DNA of 64,000 bases from Brucella thiophenivorans (GTDB lineage: Bacteria; Pseudomonadota; Alphaproteobacteria; Rhizobiales; Rhizobiaceae), in the NCBI RefSeq assembly GCF_002252445.1, contig NZ_NNRJ01000016.1, positions 1 to 64,000 of the forward strand. Direction: 5' to 3'. Of the stretch, positions 44,004 to 52,472 are shown piece by piece. The number at the start of each line of letters is the position of its first letter. Positions within the stretch are counted from its first letter, which is position 1. The notes below the pieces were generated by a model, which saw nothing but the letters and a program-made list of their open reading frames with translations, was not told the DNA's origin and searched no databases. The translations under genes were made by a program, and so were the position numbers.

Positions 44004-44630
44004 AGTTGTGTCCTCTCTTTGGCGCGTTACAATGTGAATTTGTGAACGGGCTTGTGACAGCTTGGGGTAAGTGCCTCAACTCACTGACAAATCTTACGCG
44101 CACCTGTCTGACCGTTTTTGATTTCGGGCGAATATCGGATATATAGTTGGGGACATCGTTGAATGCGAGTTTATTTAGCGAAAATATATTTATCCTATGC
44201 CTTTTTGCTGCCAGACTCCTTGTTCATATTTTCTTTTGATGAATGATATTTGTTTTAGCTTATGTTAAAAGACTTATCACAAAAAAATGATTGCTTATAT
44301 GTGCTCTACAATTTAAGGGAGCGCTAACAGCATTTGTCTCTCCCCATTCTCATAACGAATAAACTTTGTCGCTGAATGCCTCTCCATCTGTGATTTTTAG
44401 TCAATTCGATGCGCTGACTCTATGAATAATTATGTTGTATTTGCTTTTATAAGAAGAAATCAGTCATTTTAATGTAATGTGGTTTGACAATTCTATTGCA
44501 AATCCCAATATTCATTGTTAATTGCATCGCTGGTGAAGTTGGGTGGGGATAAGAAATTCGCGCAGATGGCGTTCAGGTTTTTGAGAGCCCTAATCTGTTT
44601 GATACTAAGAAAGACCATAAAGGAAAAAAA
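44004..44630. other. Long AT-rich upstream region of mucR
   Basis: A gap of 627 bases between divergent msrB and mucR without a convincing ORF. AT-rich tracts dominate from about 44160 on. One promoter is visible close to mucR (see separate entry). MucR represses its own gene by binding AT-rich sites in related bacteria, so this stretch is the likely autoregulatory region. A small RNA is possible but I see no terminator for one. Confidence 0.5.
44484..44512 (+). promoter_or_regulatory. Sigma70-like promoter of mucR
   Basis: TTGACA at 44484-44489, 17 bases, then AATATT at 44507-44512. A perfect -35 and a four-of-six -10. Transcription would start near 44519, giving a leader of about 110 bases before mucR. 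Confidence 0.65.
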
Positions 44631-45059
44631 ATGGAAAACCCTGAAATCTACGACGAGAGCGCAGAATTGCTTCTCAGCCTCACCGCTGATGTTGTTGCAG
44701 CCTATGTCGGAAATAATTCTATTCGCGCAAGTGAATTGCCTCTCTTGATTTCAGAAGTACATGCTGCGTTCAAGAGTCATGTTGCTCGTGAAGAAGCGCC
44801 TGTCGTTGTTGAAAAGCCGAAGCCAGCCGTAAATCCTAAGAAGTCGGTTCATGATGATTACATCATCTGCCTTGAAGACGGTAAGAAGTTCAAATCGCTG
44901 AAGCGTCACCTGATGACCCATTACAGCATGACCCCTGAGCAGTATCGTGAAAAGTGGGATCTTGATCCTAACTATCCAATGGTCGCTCCGAACTATGCAG
45001 CAGCACGTTCGCGTCTTGCCAAGAAGATGGGCTTGGGCCGCAAGCCTAAGGACGCATAA
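44631..45059 (+). CDS. mucR: MucR/Ros-family zinc-finger transcriptional regulator
   Basis: Global regulator (exopolysaccharide, motility, virulence and cell-cycle genes in Rhizobiales) that binds AT-rich DNA. The single zinc finger is [20 protein letters not shown] at about residues 79-98. The second ligand is Asp instead of Cys, giving a C-D-H-H site as known for several MucR proteins. After it come [19 protein letters not shown] and the basic tail [12 protein letters not shown]. The N-terminal 50 residues are helical and mediate oligomers. A good AAAGGA ribosome site precedes the ATG, and a strong terminator follows. Confidence 0.95.
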   Translation: MENPEIYDESAELLLSLTADVVAAYVGNNSIRASELPLLISEVHAAFKSHVAREEAPVVVEKPKPAVNPKKSVHDDYIICLEDGKKFKSLKRHLMTHYSMTPEQYREKWDLDPNYPMVAPNYAAARSRLAKKMGLGRKPKDA

Positions 45060-45092
45060 TTTATTAATCTCTTTTTGTAAAACAAGTTGATA

Positions 45093-45128
45093 ATAGCCCG
45101 GCACTCAGATGCCGGGCTATTTTTTTTT
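45093..45128 (+). terminator. Intrinsic terminator after mucR
   Basis: ATAGCCCGGCA pairs with TGCCGGGCTAT around CTCAGA, followed by a run of eight or more T. Confidence 0.93.
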
Positions 45129-45436
45129 AAAGCGATTGGGGTCTGTGGGGATTAGTTTTGGAGCTTGTTATGCATGAAAACTGCACAGGTTTTGCGATGC
45201 ATAGCTGGACAATTTTCACCATATCCCTTTGAGATGTGTGTGGCGTTCTCCCTGAATTTGTCGAACAGCCCGTGGAGATAGGCCGCCCCGGCGTCTGGTT
45301 TCCTGTTCAGGACCAAAATCCGTCGCACGCCACGAGCTAAACCTAATTCTCCACAAACCCTGGAGCATTTCCAGCAAAAGTGCGAAGCGGCTCCTACGAT
45401 TCCGTTTAAACAGGAACTGCTCTAAGCCAACGCGCA
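45129..45436. other. Intergenic stretch with one repeat copy
   Basis: Short ORFs here look spurious; the sequence holds a repeat (45363-45424) at its right end and nothing else I can name. The repeat copy is a fusion of left and right modules. Confidence 0.45.
45363..45424. repeat. Mosaic palindromic repeat, internally deleted copy
   Basis: The left module (GAGCATTTCCAGCAAAAGTG) passes directly into the right module (CTCCTACGATTCCGTTTAAA...GGAACTGCTCTA), lacking the middle part seen in fuller copies. Confidence 0.75.
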
Positions 45437-45724
45437 TTATATATTGTTTATTTTGCCCAGCAGTCTGTCTAAAGCCTGCTTTAAGGCGATGTGTCGATTA
45501 AGATCATAGCTCCAGTGACGATTTATGCCTTTTAAACGCTCTCGCTCTATCAGGCGTATGAGTTTGTGCTGTGCTTGTTTTTTCTCGTTTTCGGGGGCGT
45601 CCAGCAGCCTATCCATATCAATACCGGCAATAATCTGTAGCGCAACACGCTGCATGGCACCCATGCGCTGCTGGTTACGTATTATCATAAATTCCTCACG
45701 GGCTTTGCGAAGAGAAGCTTCCAT
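45437..45724 (-). CDS. Hypothetical basic helical protein (95 aa), divergent from gafY
   Basis: No family recognised. The product is highly charged and looks all-helical (MEASLRKAREEFMIIRNQQR, APENEKKQAQHKLIRLIERER, HIALKQALDRLLGKINNI), with no signal peptide. There is no typical helix-turn-helix by eye. It is transcribed away from the DnaA-domain/DUF6456 pair and shares the 190-base region between them. That placing makes a regulatory link possible, but nothing in the sequence proves it. Confidence 0.65.
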   Translation of the reverse strand: MEASLRKAREEFMIIRNQQRMGAMQRVALQIIAGIDMDRLLDAPENEKKQAQHKLIRLIERERLKGINRHWSYDLNRHIALKQALDRLLGKINNI

Positions 45725-45851
45725 TTTTTATCTTTCATCGGTTTGCAATTTGTGCCGATGACAAGATCAACCATTTATCGACCTGTTGGATAAAATTCCT
45801 ATATTTTATAAATATCGGTGGATATTGAAGCCGAGCGACCATTCAAAAAAC

Positions 45852-45860
45852 TTATCCCCA
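45852..45860 (+). promoter_or_regulatory. DnaA-box-like site upstream of gafY
   Basis: TTATCCCCA differs at one position from the DnaA box TTATCCACA. It lies about 55 bases before the gene for a DnaA-domain-IV protein. Single site, so low weight. Confidence 0.3.
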
Positions 45861-45873
45861 CTTGCATAATCCT

Positions 45874-45899
45874 CATTATAAGAACATATTCCTATAATG
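45874..45899. promoter_or_regulatory. Palindromic operator candidate at the gafY start
   Basis: CATTATA and TATAATG form perfect outer arms, with GAA/TTC inside, around CATA; only one pair is broken. It ends 14 bases before the ATG. A weak promoter (TTGCAT at 45862-45867, 17 bases, CATATT at 45885-45890) lies inside it, so a bound repressor would block initiation. Confidence 0.55.
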
Positions 45900-45913
45900 G
45901 TGAGGAAAGATGA

Positions 45914-46366
45914 ATGTCTCTGAAAATTTCGGATATCATCCATACCCGCGCAGAAGCTGTGGAAGCATTGAAGGTCATTGCAGCGCGACACGGACGAACT
46001 CTTAACCTGGATAATTCCGGTCCTGCTTTGGGGCGAAGACGTCAGGAAAAAAATGTGGAAATCTGTGATGCACTGATCGATTTATTGTCTGCTTTTTTTG
46101 GAGTAAGCGGTGCGGAATTACGTTCTCCTTTGCGATGCAGAAGGGAAGTGTCGCAAGTCAGACAATTGGGAATGTATCTCGCACATACTTCGTTCGGAAT
46201 GGTGATGCGCGAAGTAGCTATCGGGTTTTCCCGTGATCGAACAACGGTCATGTACGCCTGCCACCTTGTGGAGGATAGTCGCGATGACGAGGATTACGAC
46301 GCTGTTGTCTCAACGCTGGAAAAAGTCGTCAATCAGGATTTCTCGGCATGGAGGATGGCAGCATGA
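45914..46366 (+). CDS. gafY: Stand-alone DnaA domain IV protein; GafY-like GTA activator
   Basis: The 150-residue protein consists mainly of a DnaA-type DNA-binding domain (Bac_DnaA_C): LLSAFFGVSGAELRSPLRCRREVSQVRQLGMYLAHTSFG then VAIGFSRDRTTVMYACHLVED at about residues 55-125. The last block replaces the DnaA signature GRDHTTV. It has no AAA+ domain, so it is not a replication initiator. In Rhodobacter the GTA activator GafA has such a domain N-terminally; in Caulobacter and other groups it is a separate protein, GafY, next to GafZ. The four-base overlap with a DUF6456 gene downstream matches that arrangement. Function as GTA activator is inferred from architecture and context. Confidence 0.75.
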   Translation: MSLKISDIIHTRAEAVEALKVIAARHGRTLNLDNSGPALGRRRQEKNVEICDALIDLLSAFFGVSGAELRSPLRCRREVSQVRQLGMYLAHTSFGMVMREVAIGFSRDRTTVMYACHLVEDSRDDEDYDAVVSTLEKVVNQDFSAWRMAA

Positions 46367-47145
46367 GCGCGACACATTTGGCTTCCGAAGCGCGGATTAT
46401 TCGCTTTCTCAAGCAGGGTGGCTGCGAAGTGCAGGATTCCGTGCGGGACACGCATGTTTTGCTGGTTGGCGAGCAGGGAACTATTGCCGTAACGCGCGTC
46501 GAACTTGACGCAATGCAAACGCGCGGAATTCTGATTTGCGATGGTGAACGTATTGCGATTTCAGGATACGCACGGAAAACTACTGTAAAAAATAAAAGGT
46601 CTGCGCGAAGAACAACCACAGTTGAGATAGAGCAGGGCGAAAAAGTTGAAGTGAACCTTTCCGAATCTCCTTTGGCTAAGCTTTATCGGCTTCGCGCTGG
46701 AGATGGAGGAAGCTTCATTTCTGAAGATGAGTTTCGGGCAGGCGAGCGCTTGAGAGCCGATTTTACGCGTGGCGCGATGATGCCTTCGATTTCGGCACGT
46801 TGGGATGTTGGTGTTGGAAGCTCTGCACGCTCCGGGCCGGGCGGCATGGCAGAGCTGACTGACATAGCGCTTGCAAGCCGTATGCGGGTGGAGCGCGCTT
46901 TAGATGCGATTGGTCCTGAATTGAGTGGTGTACTCATTGATGTGTGTTGTTTTCTTAAAGGCCTTGAAACGGTGGAGCGAGAACGTCAGTGGCCTGTGCG
47001 TTCAGGCAAAATGCTTCTGAAAATGGGGCTTGCTATGTTACATCGGCATTATAATCCACAGCTCGAAAGAGAGCGTCGATCCCCGGTAGTTTTACACTGG
47101 GGTGCTGATGATTATCGTCCAACAGCGCGCCCTAGCCAGGGGTAA
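46363..47145 (+). CDS. gafZ: DUF6456 protein; GafZ-like GTA activator/anti-terminator
   Basis: The C-terminal half contains the DUF6456 domain: SPLAKLYRLRAGDGGSFISEDEF, RADFTRGAMMPSISARWDVG and LSGVLIDVCCFLKGLETVERERQWPVRSGKMLLKMGL. The N-terminal 80 residues look like a winged-helix or small regulatory domain (ASEARIIRFLKQGG...VTRVELDAMQTRGIL). I start at ATG 46363, which overlaps the upstream stop by four bases and has GGAGG before it; the longer frame from 46348 lies inside gafY. Caulobacter GafZ is reported to act as an anti-terminator with RNA polymerase and Nus factors. Role here is inferred. Confidence 0.75.
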   Translation: MSATHLASEARIIRFLKQGGCEVQDSVRDTHVLLVGEQGTIAVTRVELDAMQTRGILICDGERIAISGYARKTTVKNKRSARRTTTVEIEQGEKVEVNLSESPLAKLYRLRAGDGGSFISEDEFRAGERLRADFTRGAMMPSISARWDVGVGSSARSGPGGMAELTDIALASRMRVERALDAIGPELSGVLIDVCCFLKGLETVERERQWPVRSGKMLLKMGLAMLHRHYNPQLERERRSPVVLHWGADDYRPTARPSQG

Positions 47146-47157
47146 TGCTATTCGAAC

Positions 47158-48450
47158 ATGGGACTGAAGATGCAAAATCTTGACGCAGTGCTGAAAATGT
47201 TGGAGATGCGCGCTAATAATGAACGCGTGTTTAGCGTGATTTATCAGGATAACGCACGTCTTGAGGCCAATGCTTACGAGCAACGTGTGAAAGAAGGGCA
47301 GCTGCTTGGTCCGCTTGATGGCCGGATTATTTCTATCAAAGAGCTATTCGACGTAAAAGGTGAGCCAACGCTTGCTGGTTCAGTTGTTCGCAAAACGGCA
47401 GTACCAGCAAAGGCTGATGCGATTGTTGTGCAGCGCTTGCGAGCTGCGGGTGCGATTATCATTGGCAAGACCCATATGACGGAATTTGCGTTCACCGCAG
47501 TCGGACTGAACCCGCATTATGGTGTGCCCGCCAATTCCGTTGATCCAACCCGCGTGCCAGGCGGATCATCGTCAGGCGCTGCGATCTCGGTTGCGGAGGG
47601 CACCAGCGAAATCGCTATTGGTTCCGACACTGGCGGTTCAGTGCGCATTCCTGCGGCGCTTAATGGTCTGGTTGGCTTCAAGCCCACTGCAAAACGCATT
47701 CCGCTTGAAGGTGCTTTTCCTTTGGCACCATCGCTTGATTCGGTCGGACCGTTGGCGAAAAACGTTGCTGATTGCATTCTTGCGGATGCGATAATGGCGG
47801 GTGAACCGCCAGTTCTGCCGGTTGCAGCATCGTTGAATGGGTTAAAGGTCGGGCTTCCGGCCGGTTTGTTCTTGCGCAATACGGAGCCGCACATAGCCAT
47901 CGCTTTTGACCTGGCAGTGACCGCGCTTAAAAAAGCTGGAGCGCAGATTGTAAGAATTGAATTGGATGATCTTATTCTTGCTCTTTCCGAGGCGACGCGT
48001 ATCGGCTCAATCGCTGGCATTGAAGCGAGCCGCGTTCACGCTCTAACATGGTTGAAAGATCCCGATGCCAATGTCGATGACAGGGTAAAGCATACGCTTG
48101 TAAAACGTCTAGATGTAACGGATCAAGCCTATCAACGCCTTATGGATATACGTTTGAAGCTTGTTGGGAAAATGGATCAGAAATTGCGCGAGGTTGATTT
48201 TTTCGTCACGCCAACAACGCCGATTGTTGCGCCGACAATTGTGTCCGTGAGTGAAAACCCTGTCGAATATGATCGGGTCGAGGCACTCTTGTTGCGCAAT
48301 ACGCAGATCGCCAATCAGTTCGATCTTTGCAGCATAACACTGCCGATGCCAGTTTCAGGAATGCCAGCAGGCCTGATGATGAATGCACGCAACGGCGCCG
48401 ACAAACAGTTGCTCTCAGCAGCTCTTACAGTCGAAAATTTATTAAGCTGA
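47158..48450 (+). CDS. Amidase signature-family enzyme
   Basis: Amide hydrolase with the Ser-cisSer-Lys triad. Lys is in IISIKELFDVKG (about residue 60), and the signature PGGSSSGAAISVAEGTSEIAIGSDTGGSVRIPAALNGLVGFKPT covers both Ser residues at about 140-165. The length of 430 residues is on the short side for the family but complete. It may be GatA-like in fold, yet no gatB/gatC adjoin it, so it is a metabolic amidase with unknown substrate. It lies 12 bases after gafZ, so might be co-transcribed; a second ATG at 47170 is possible. Its 3' end overlaps sufE by nine bases. Confidence 0.88.
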   Translation: MGLKMQNLDAVLKMLEMRANNERVFSVIYQDNARLEANAYEQRVKEGQLLGPLDGRIISIKELFDVKGEPTLAGSVVRKTAVPAKADAIVVQRLRAAGAIIIGKTHMTEFAFTAVGLNPHYGVPANSVDPTRVPGGSSSGAAISVAEGTSEIAIGSDTGGSVRIPAALNGLVGFKPTAKRIPLEGAFPLAPSLDSVGPLAKNVADCILADAIMAGEPPVLPVAASLNGLKVGLPAGLFLRNTEPHIAIAFDLAVTALKKAGAQIVRIELDDLILALSEATRIGSIAGIEASRVHALTWLKDPDANVDDRVKHTLVKRLDVTDQAYQRLMDIRLKLVGKMDQKLREVDFFVTPTTPIVAPTIVSVSENPVEYDRVEALLLRNTQIANQFDLCSITLPMPVSGMPAGLMMNARNGADKQLLSAALTVENLLS

Positions 48451-48867
48451 GATTCTCAGCGCTTCTGCATCGCGGCGAATACGTGCTACCATTGAGCGCA
48501 GTCCATTCGAACGCTGTGGCGTCAAATGCTCATCCAATCCGAGCTTCTTGAGCACGGCTTCAGGATCGGATGCGACAATGGCTGATGCTTTACGACCTGA
48601 ATAGAAGGCCAGTACAATTGCCACCAGACCCCGCACGATATGTGCGTCGGAATCGCCCAGAAATTCGACGACTGGATCATTACCTTCATGAGGAATGGTC
48701 TTGAGCCAAACCTGACTGACACAGCCTTGTACTTTATGTGCCACGTCGCGGGCATCGTCTGGGTAGGCTGGCAATTCCTTACCAAGATCAATCACATAGC
48801 GGTAGCGATCTTCCCAATCGTCGAGAAATTCGAAGTCGGAGATAATACTGTCTATCGTGGTGGTCAT
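48442..48867 (-). CDS. sufE: SufE-family Fe-S assembly sulphur acceptor
   Basis: Accepts sulphur from a cysteine desulphurase for iron-sulphur cluster building. The active Cys is in HKVQGCVSQVWL; other marks are FEFLDDWEDRYRYVIDLGKELP and IVRGLVAIVLAFYSGRKASAI. The start at ATG 48867 (MTTTIDSI) is usual for the family; the longer frame has sixteen extra residues. The gene stands away from any suf operon in this window. Confidence 0.93.
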   Translation of the reverse strand: MTTTIDSIISDFEFLDDWEDRYRYVIDLGKELPAYPDDARDVAHKVQGCVSQVWLKTIPHEGNDPVVEFLGDSDAHIVRGLVAIVLAFYSGRKASAIVASDPEAVLKKLGLDEHLTPQRSNGLRSMVARIRRDAEALRISA

Positions 48868-48957
48868 GACATTCGCCTGAATAAAATCTTGGATATGCCG
48901 TCTATATAGGGGCAAAAGCCGGTAACGTCACGGAAAACTGTTCGTTATGCCCGAAAC

Positions 48958-49398
48958 CTAATTCGTAACAACGCCTTGCGCCCGCAATGCGCTTGCACGT
49001 GGCGTGGGGATCGGAATGATATGGGGAGAATTCTTCGAAGGCTCCACAGGCAACTCCTGCCTTGCAACGGCGGGTGCAGGCGTCTCGTGCTTTATGCCGA
49101 AGCGATCACTCAGATATTCGAGAATACTGCCGCTGCGTTGCATCATTCCGCTTGCCGCGCTTGATAGCAGAGACGTTCCGTTTTCACACAATGCAGGATT
49201 ATTGACGCAAAGCTTGCCGATTTCCAATGCGGTTTTGCCATTGGCGAGCAGTTGCTCAACGGAGTCCGGCTCTGCTTTGGCTTCAACAGAAGCGATGGTC
49301 TTTGGAGCAGTGTCTTCTTTGTCCGCAGGAAAGAAGTGCGGCATTACAATAAATGCCAACGACAACCAGAAAACGGATTTAATAAGAAAACGGATCAT
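48958..49398 (-). CDS. DUF5330 exported/membrane protein
   Basis: Rhizobiales protein of unknown function. A hydrophobic N-terminal segment (IKSVFWLSLAFIVMPHFF, residues 5-22) anchors or exports it. The DUF5330 region follows: VEQLLANGKTALEIGKLCVNNPALCENGTSLLSSAASGMMQRSG, with two Cys that could form a disulfide. The C-terminus is low-complexity and Pro-rich. Encoded upstream of sufE on the same strand, 90 bases apart. Confidence 0.8.
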   Translation of the reverse strand: MIRFLIKSVFWLSLAFIVMPHFFPADKEDTAPKTIASVEAKAEPDSVEQLLANGKTALEIGKLCVNNPALCENGTSLLSSAASGMMQRSGSILEYLSDRFGIKHETPAPAVARQELPVEPSKNSPHIIPIPTPRASALRAQGVVTN

Positions 49399-49705
49399 TA
49401 TGCTCAGGGTTTGTTGACCGGGATTGCTAGTGGCATTGTCTACGTAATTGGAAAAGATTCCGTAACCGTGAGAATCGTCTGCATTTTTTGATCTTCATTG
49501 CGCTTTCGTGCGGAACGCAAACCCTTATATATCCACCATCTGTTTACCATAGCGGGAAAACTCCCACCTTAAGCTGTCAGATTCTACATCAAGATGCTCA
49601 ATATGACATTGTTTTATCGTTTCTTTAAAGCCTCCCCTGCATTCTGGCTCTAACAGGTTCGTCCCTGATGGATGAGTCGAGCGAGTATTGAGTGAGTAAG
49701 GCAAG

Positions 49706-51547
49706 TTGAACGCCATTCTTTTGAACGCAGCACAGATTCTTGGCACGAAGGTGCAGGCATTGGCGCGTTTTCATGAACGTTTCTGCCAGCGCTGGACTGA
49801 GCAATCGGATGCAGTAGCACTTCGCACTGTCGGCTCGTTAATGCTCATGCCTGCTCTTTTGTTTGCAGCCGTGCTTGCATCGGGCGTTACATCAGATTTT
49901 GCAGCCATCTCCATTCTTGCCGCGAGCTTTGCCGGCTTTGCGATGATTCTTTGCGCCCTGAGCCTCATGGGTTTGAGCGGTGCAGTGCTCGGAACACTCA
50001 ACTTTGTGACCTATGGCGCAGGTCTTGCGGCAATTTCCATATTTGCGAATACTAGCAATGTGGCTCTTTGGATCATGGCCGGAGCCTTGCCTCTGGAAGT
50101 TTGGTTCATCAGCCGCAAGCCAATGCCAGTGCTTGCAGCGATTGTGTTAAGTGCGAGCATTTTAAGTGTTCTTGCGCTTAAAGGCGGCATTTCCGTTGCG
50201 TTGGCATCGCTGATCGTCATGATACTCTATATTACAAGCCTCATAGCTCGTAGTTTTGCGATCAAAGCATCCGTTGAATCAAAGCCGCTTGCGCAGCCTA
50301 AGCCTTTGGTCGCTGACGGCGACCTGCAACTCTCCATGGATATTGAGGGCGTTATCACGCAAATCGCTCCGCAGTCTGCAAAGGTTCTAGGCGTTGAGCC
50401 GGAGAACCTTGAAGGCGTCGCATTGATCGATCGGGTTCATGTCGCAGACCGGGTGCAGTATCTCTCGCTTCTCGCAGACCTGCGTTTAGGACGCACACCA
50501 CGTCCAGCAGATATTCGCCTGCGTATGCTGGAAAATGGCACTCCGGTTTTTCTTGTTTTCCGTATGGAAGGTGTAGCGGCGAACGGGATTATCACGCTGT
50601 TCGGACGTTCAATTGAGGGTGAACATAAGCTCATTGAAGAAATTAATGCACTGAAGGCGCAACTTGAAGCTGAACGAATCGGAAAGGGTCGTCTGCTCGC
50701 AACCGTGAGTCATGAACTGCGCACGCCATTGAATTCAATCATCGGCTTTTCCGATATGCTGTCGCATGAAATGGGCTGCCAGCTACAGAATGAAAAACAG
50801 CGCGAATATGCTGGTCTCATTCATAAATCGGGCCATTACCTGCTCGATCTGGTCAATTCAGTTCTGGATAATTCAAAGCTTGAAACCGGTACTTACAGCA
50901 TTGAACCACAGAACATCAATTTCCGCGAAGTGGCTGAACTGTGCGCGGCTGTCATGCTGCCGCAGGCCGAGAAAAAGGGCTTGGCCTTTTGTCATCGTGT
51001 GAATGTGAGCACCGGCGAGTTGGTAGCCGATCGCCGCGCCGTGCAGCAAATACTGATCAATCTTGCAGCCAATGCGGTCAAATTCACGCAAACCGGCGGA
51101 TGCGTCACAATTGATGCAGCGCGCGTGATGGTCGATGGACGTCCGCATCTCGAAATTGTTGTGTCCGATACGGGCATTGGCATTGAGCCGGAAGATATGC
51201 AGCGTATCGGATCGCCATTCGTGCGGGCCGACAATCATTATACGCGCACACAAGAGGGGAGCGGCCTTGGCCTTTCAGTGGTCAAGGGTTTGGTGGAACT
51301 TCATCAGGGCTCAATGCAAATCAAAAGCTGCGTGGGCGAAGGAACGGTTGTAACCGTGCATCTGCCAGTGGCAGGCCCGCAAAAACTGCTCGAACTGGCT
51401 TCTTTGGGAGAAGAAGATCAACAACAACTTGGCACGGTTATCGATATGAACCGTCACCAGGGAGAATGGAATAATGACTGGCAGAAAGACGAAAACCGGG
51501 AACAAAGCCCAGAGCGGATCGATGCGCAAGCCCGCAAAACGGCATAG
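49706..51547 (+). CDS. Membrane PAS-domain sensor histidine kinase (DivJ-like)
   Basis: The 613-residue kinase has about six transmembrane helices (residues 45-195), a PAS domain (about 205-305, LSMDIEGVITQIAPQSAKVLGVEPENLEGVALIDRVH) and a HisKA/HATPase core. The phospho-acceptor His is H336 in ATVSHELRTPLNSIIGFSD; the ATPase boxes are NLAANAVKFT, VVSDTGIGIEPEDM and GSGLGLSVVKGL. Layout and helix count recall DivJ, the kinase feeding CtrA control in Caulobacter and Rhizobiales. I use the TTG start at 49706 with AAGG upstream. The 3' end overlaps the next gene by 74 bases. DivJ identity is likely but not certain. Confidence 0.88.
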   Translation: MNAILLNAAQILGTKVQALARFHERFCQRWTEQSDAVALRTVGSLMLMPALLFAAVLASGVTSDFAAISILAASFAGFAMILCALSLMGLSGAVLGTLNFVTYGAGLAAISIFANTSNVALWIMAGALPLEVWFISRKPMPVLAAIVLSASILSVLALKGGISVALASLIVMILYITSLIARSFAIKASVESKPLAQPKPLVADGDLQLSMDIEGVITQIAPQSAKVLGVEPENLEGVALIDRVHVADRVQYLSLLADLRLGRTPRPADIRLRMLENGTPVFLVFRMEGVAANGIITLFGRSIEGEHKLIEEINALKAQLEAERIGKGRLLATVSHELRTPLNSIIGFSDMLSHEMGCQLQNEKQREYAGLIHKSGHYLLDLVNSVLDNSKLETGTYSIEPQNINFREVAELCAAVMLPQAEKKGLAFCHRVNVSTGELVADRRAVQQILINLAANAVKFTQTGGCVTIDAARVMVDGRPHLEIVVSDTGIGIEPEDMQRIGSPFVRADNHYTRTQEGSGLGLSVVKGLVELHQGSMQIKSCVGEGTVVTVHLPVAGPQKLLELASLGEEDQQQLGTVIDMNRHQGEWNNDWQKDENREQSPERIDAQARKTA

Positions 51548-52472
51548 CCTCGGTCGCTGCCTGCTTAAGTTCTTTTTCAGTTCGGCTTCGGCGCTGGCGA
51601 TTTTTGCCGGCGACTTCATTGTGCGTAATCCGGTGCTGACAGGAGGCGCTACGGCATTTGTCGTCGTGTTGGGTTTTGTCTCGGCCAATGCGCTCTGGTA
51701 TCAGCCTGAAGCGCATAATGCGGTCTTTTTCAAAACGCGTGAGGATCTCGTTTTTAAGGCGACGCCGCGTGCAGTGCTGCCCGGAACGGTTGTTGAGAAA
51801 AAGCAGGAAACGGCAAGCGTTGAAACGCCTGAGACTGCCCAGGCGCAACCATCGACTGAAGCCGCAGAATTGTCGCCGGATCGTCTGCAAGTGACGGGTT
51901 CAATTGATGAAATGCTGCCTGCGCTTGCGCCTAATGCGGATCTTGAAATCGCGCGGCTGCAACAAAGACTGTTGACACTTGGCATTTATCAGGGTGCGGT
52001 CGACGGCTTTACCGGACCACAGACGCGAGAAGCCATTGAACGCTGGCAGGCACTTCAGAAGAAGCTCGGCGTTCCGGCACAAAACGCTGCGGCACCGGCG
52101 CAATCGCAAGACGATGTTGCAAAGTTCATTGATCTGGCGGTACCCACGCCGCGGCCAGAGCCTGCTGTGCTGAAAGTCAAAGAAACGGCAAAGCGCGCGC
52201 CTGATCTGGCATCGCTGCAAAGCAAACCCGCATCGGAAAAACAACAGGTAGCGGCTGTGGAGCCGCAGGCAAAGATTTCCTCGCAGGATATTGTGCGCGT
52301 GCAGGCAGGTTTGAAAGCCTTTGGCAATGAACGGGTTAGCGTTGACGGTGTTCCGGGCAAATCTACGCAGGATGCCATTCGTGAATTCCAGAAACTTTTC
52401 AACTTGCGCGTGACAGGTGAAGTCGATGCCGCTTTGATTTCCAAAATGCGTGAAATCGGCCTGATAAGCTGA
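51474..52472 (+). CDS. Membrane-anchored peptidoglycan-binding protein with two PG_binding_1 domains
   Basis: Starts with a basic cytoplasmic tail (about 30 residues, GRKTKTGNKAQSGSMRKPAKR) and one membrane segment (about residues 50-75, LTGGATAFVVVLGFVSANALW). Two PG_binding_1 domains follow in the periplasm: ARLQQRLLTLGIYQGAVDGFTGPQTREAIERWQ and VRVQAGLKAFGNERVSVDGVPGKSTQDAIREFQKLF. A Pro/Ala-rich linker lies between them. The start ATG (GGAG eight bases upstream) falls inside the kinase gene, giving an overlap of 74 bases and probably coupled translation. Could anchor a complex to the cell wall. Confidence 0.85.
   Translation: MTGRKTKTGNKAQSGSMRKPAKRHSLGRCLLKFFFSSASALAIFAGDFIVRNPVLTGGATAFVVVLGFVSANALWYQPEAHNAVFFKTREDLVFKATPRAVLPGTVVEKKQETASVETPETAQAQPSTEAAELSPDRLQVTGSIDEMLPALAPNADLEIARLQQRLLTLGIYQGAVDGFTGPQTREAIERWQALQKKLGVPAQNAAAPAQSQDDVAKFIDLAVPTPRPEPAVLKVKETAKRAPDLASLQSKPASEKQQVAAVEPQAKISSQDIVRVQAGLKAFGNERVSVDGVPGKSTQDAIREFQKLFNLRVTGEVDAALISKMREIGLIS

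Noticed and set aside
45914-46366. Truncated dnaA gene or replication initiator
   Set aside because: It lacks an AAA+ domain, has its own start and length, and overlaps a DUF6456 gene, which fits GafY better than a broken dnaA.
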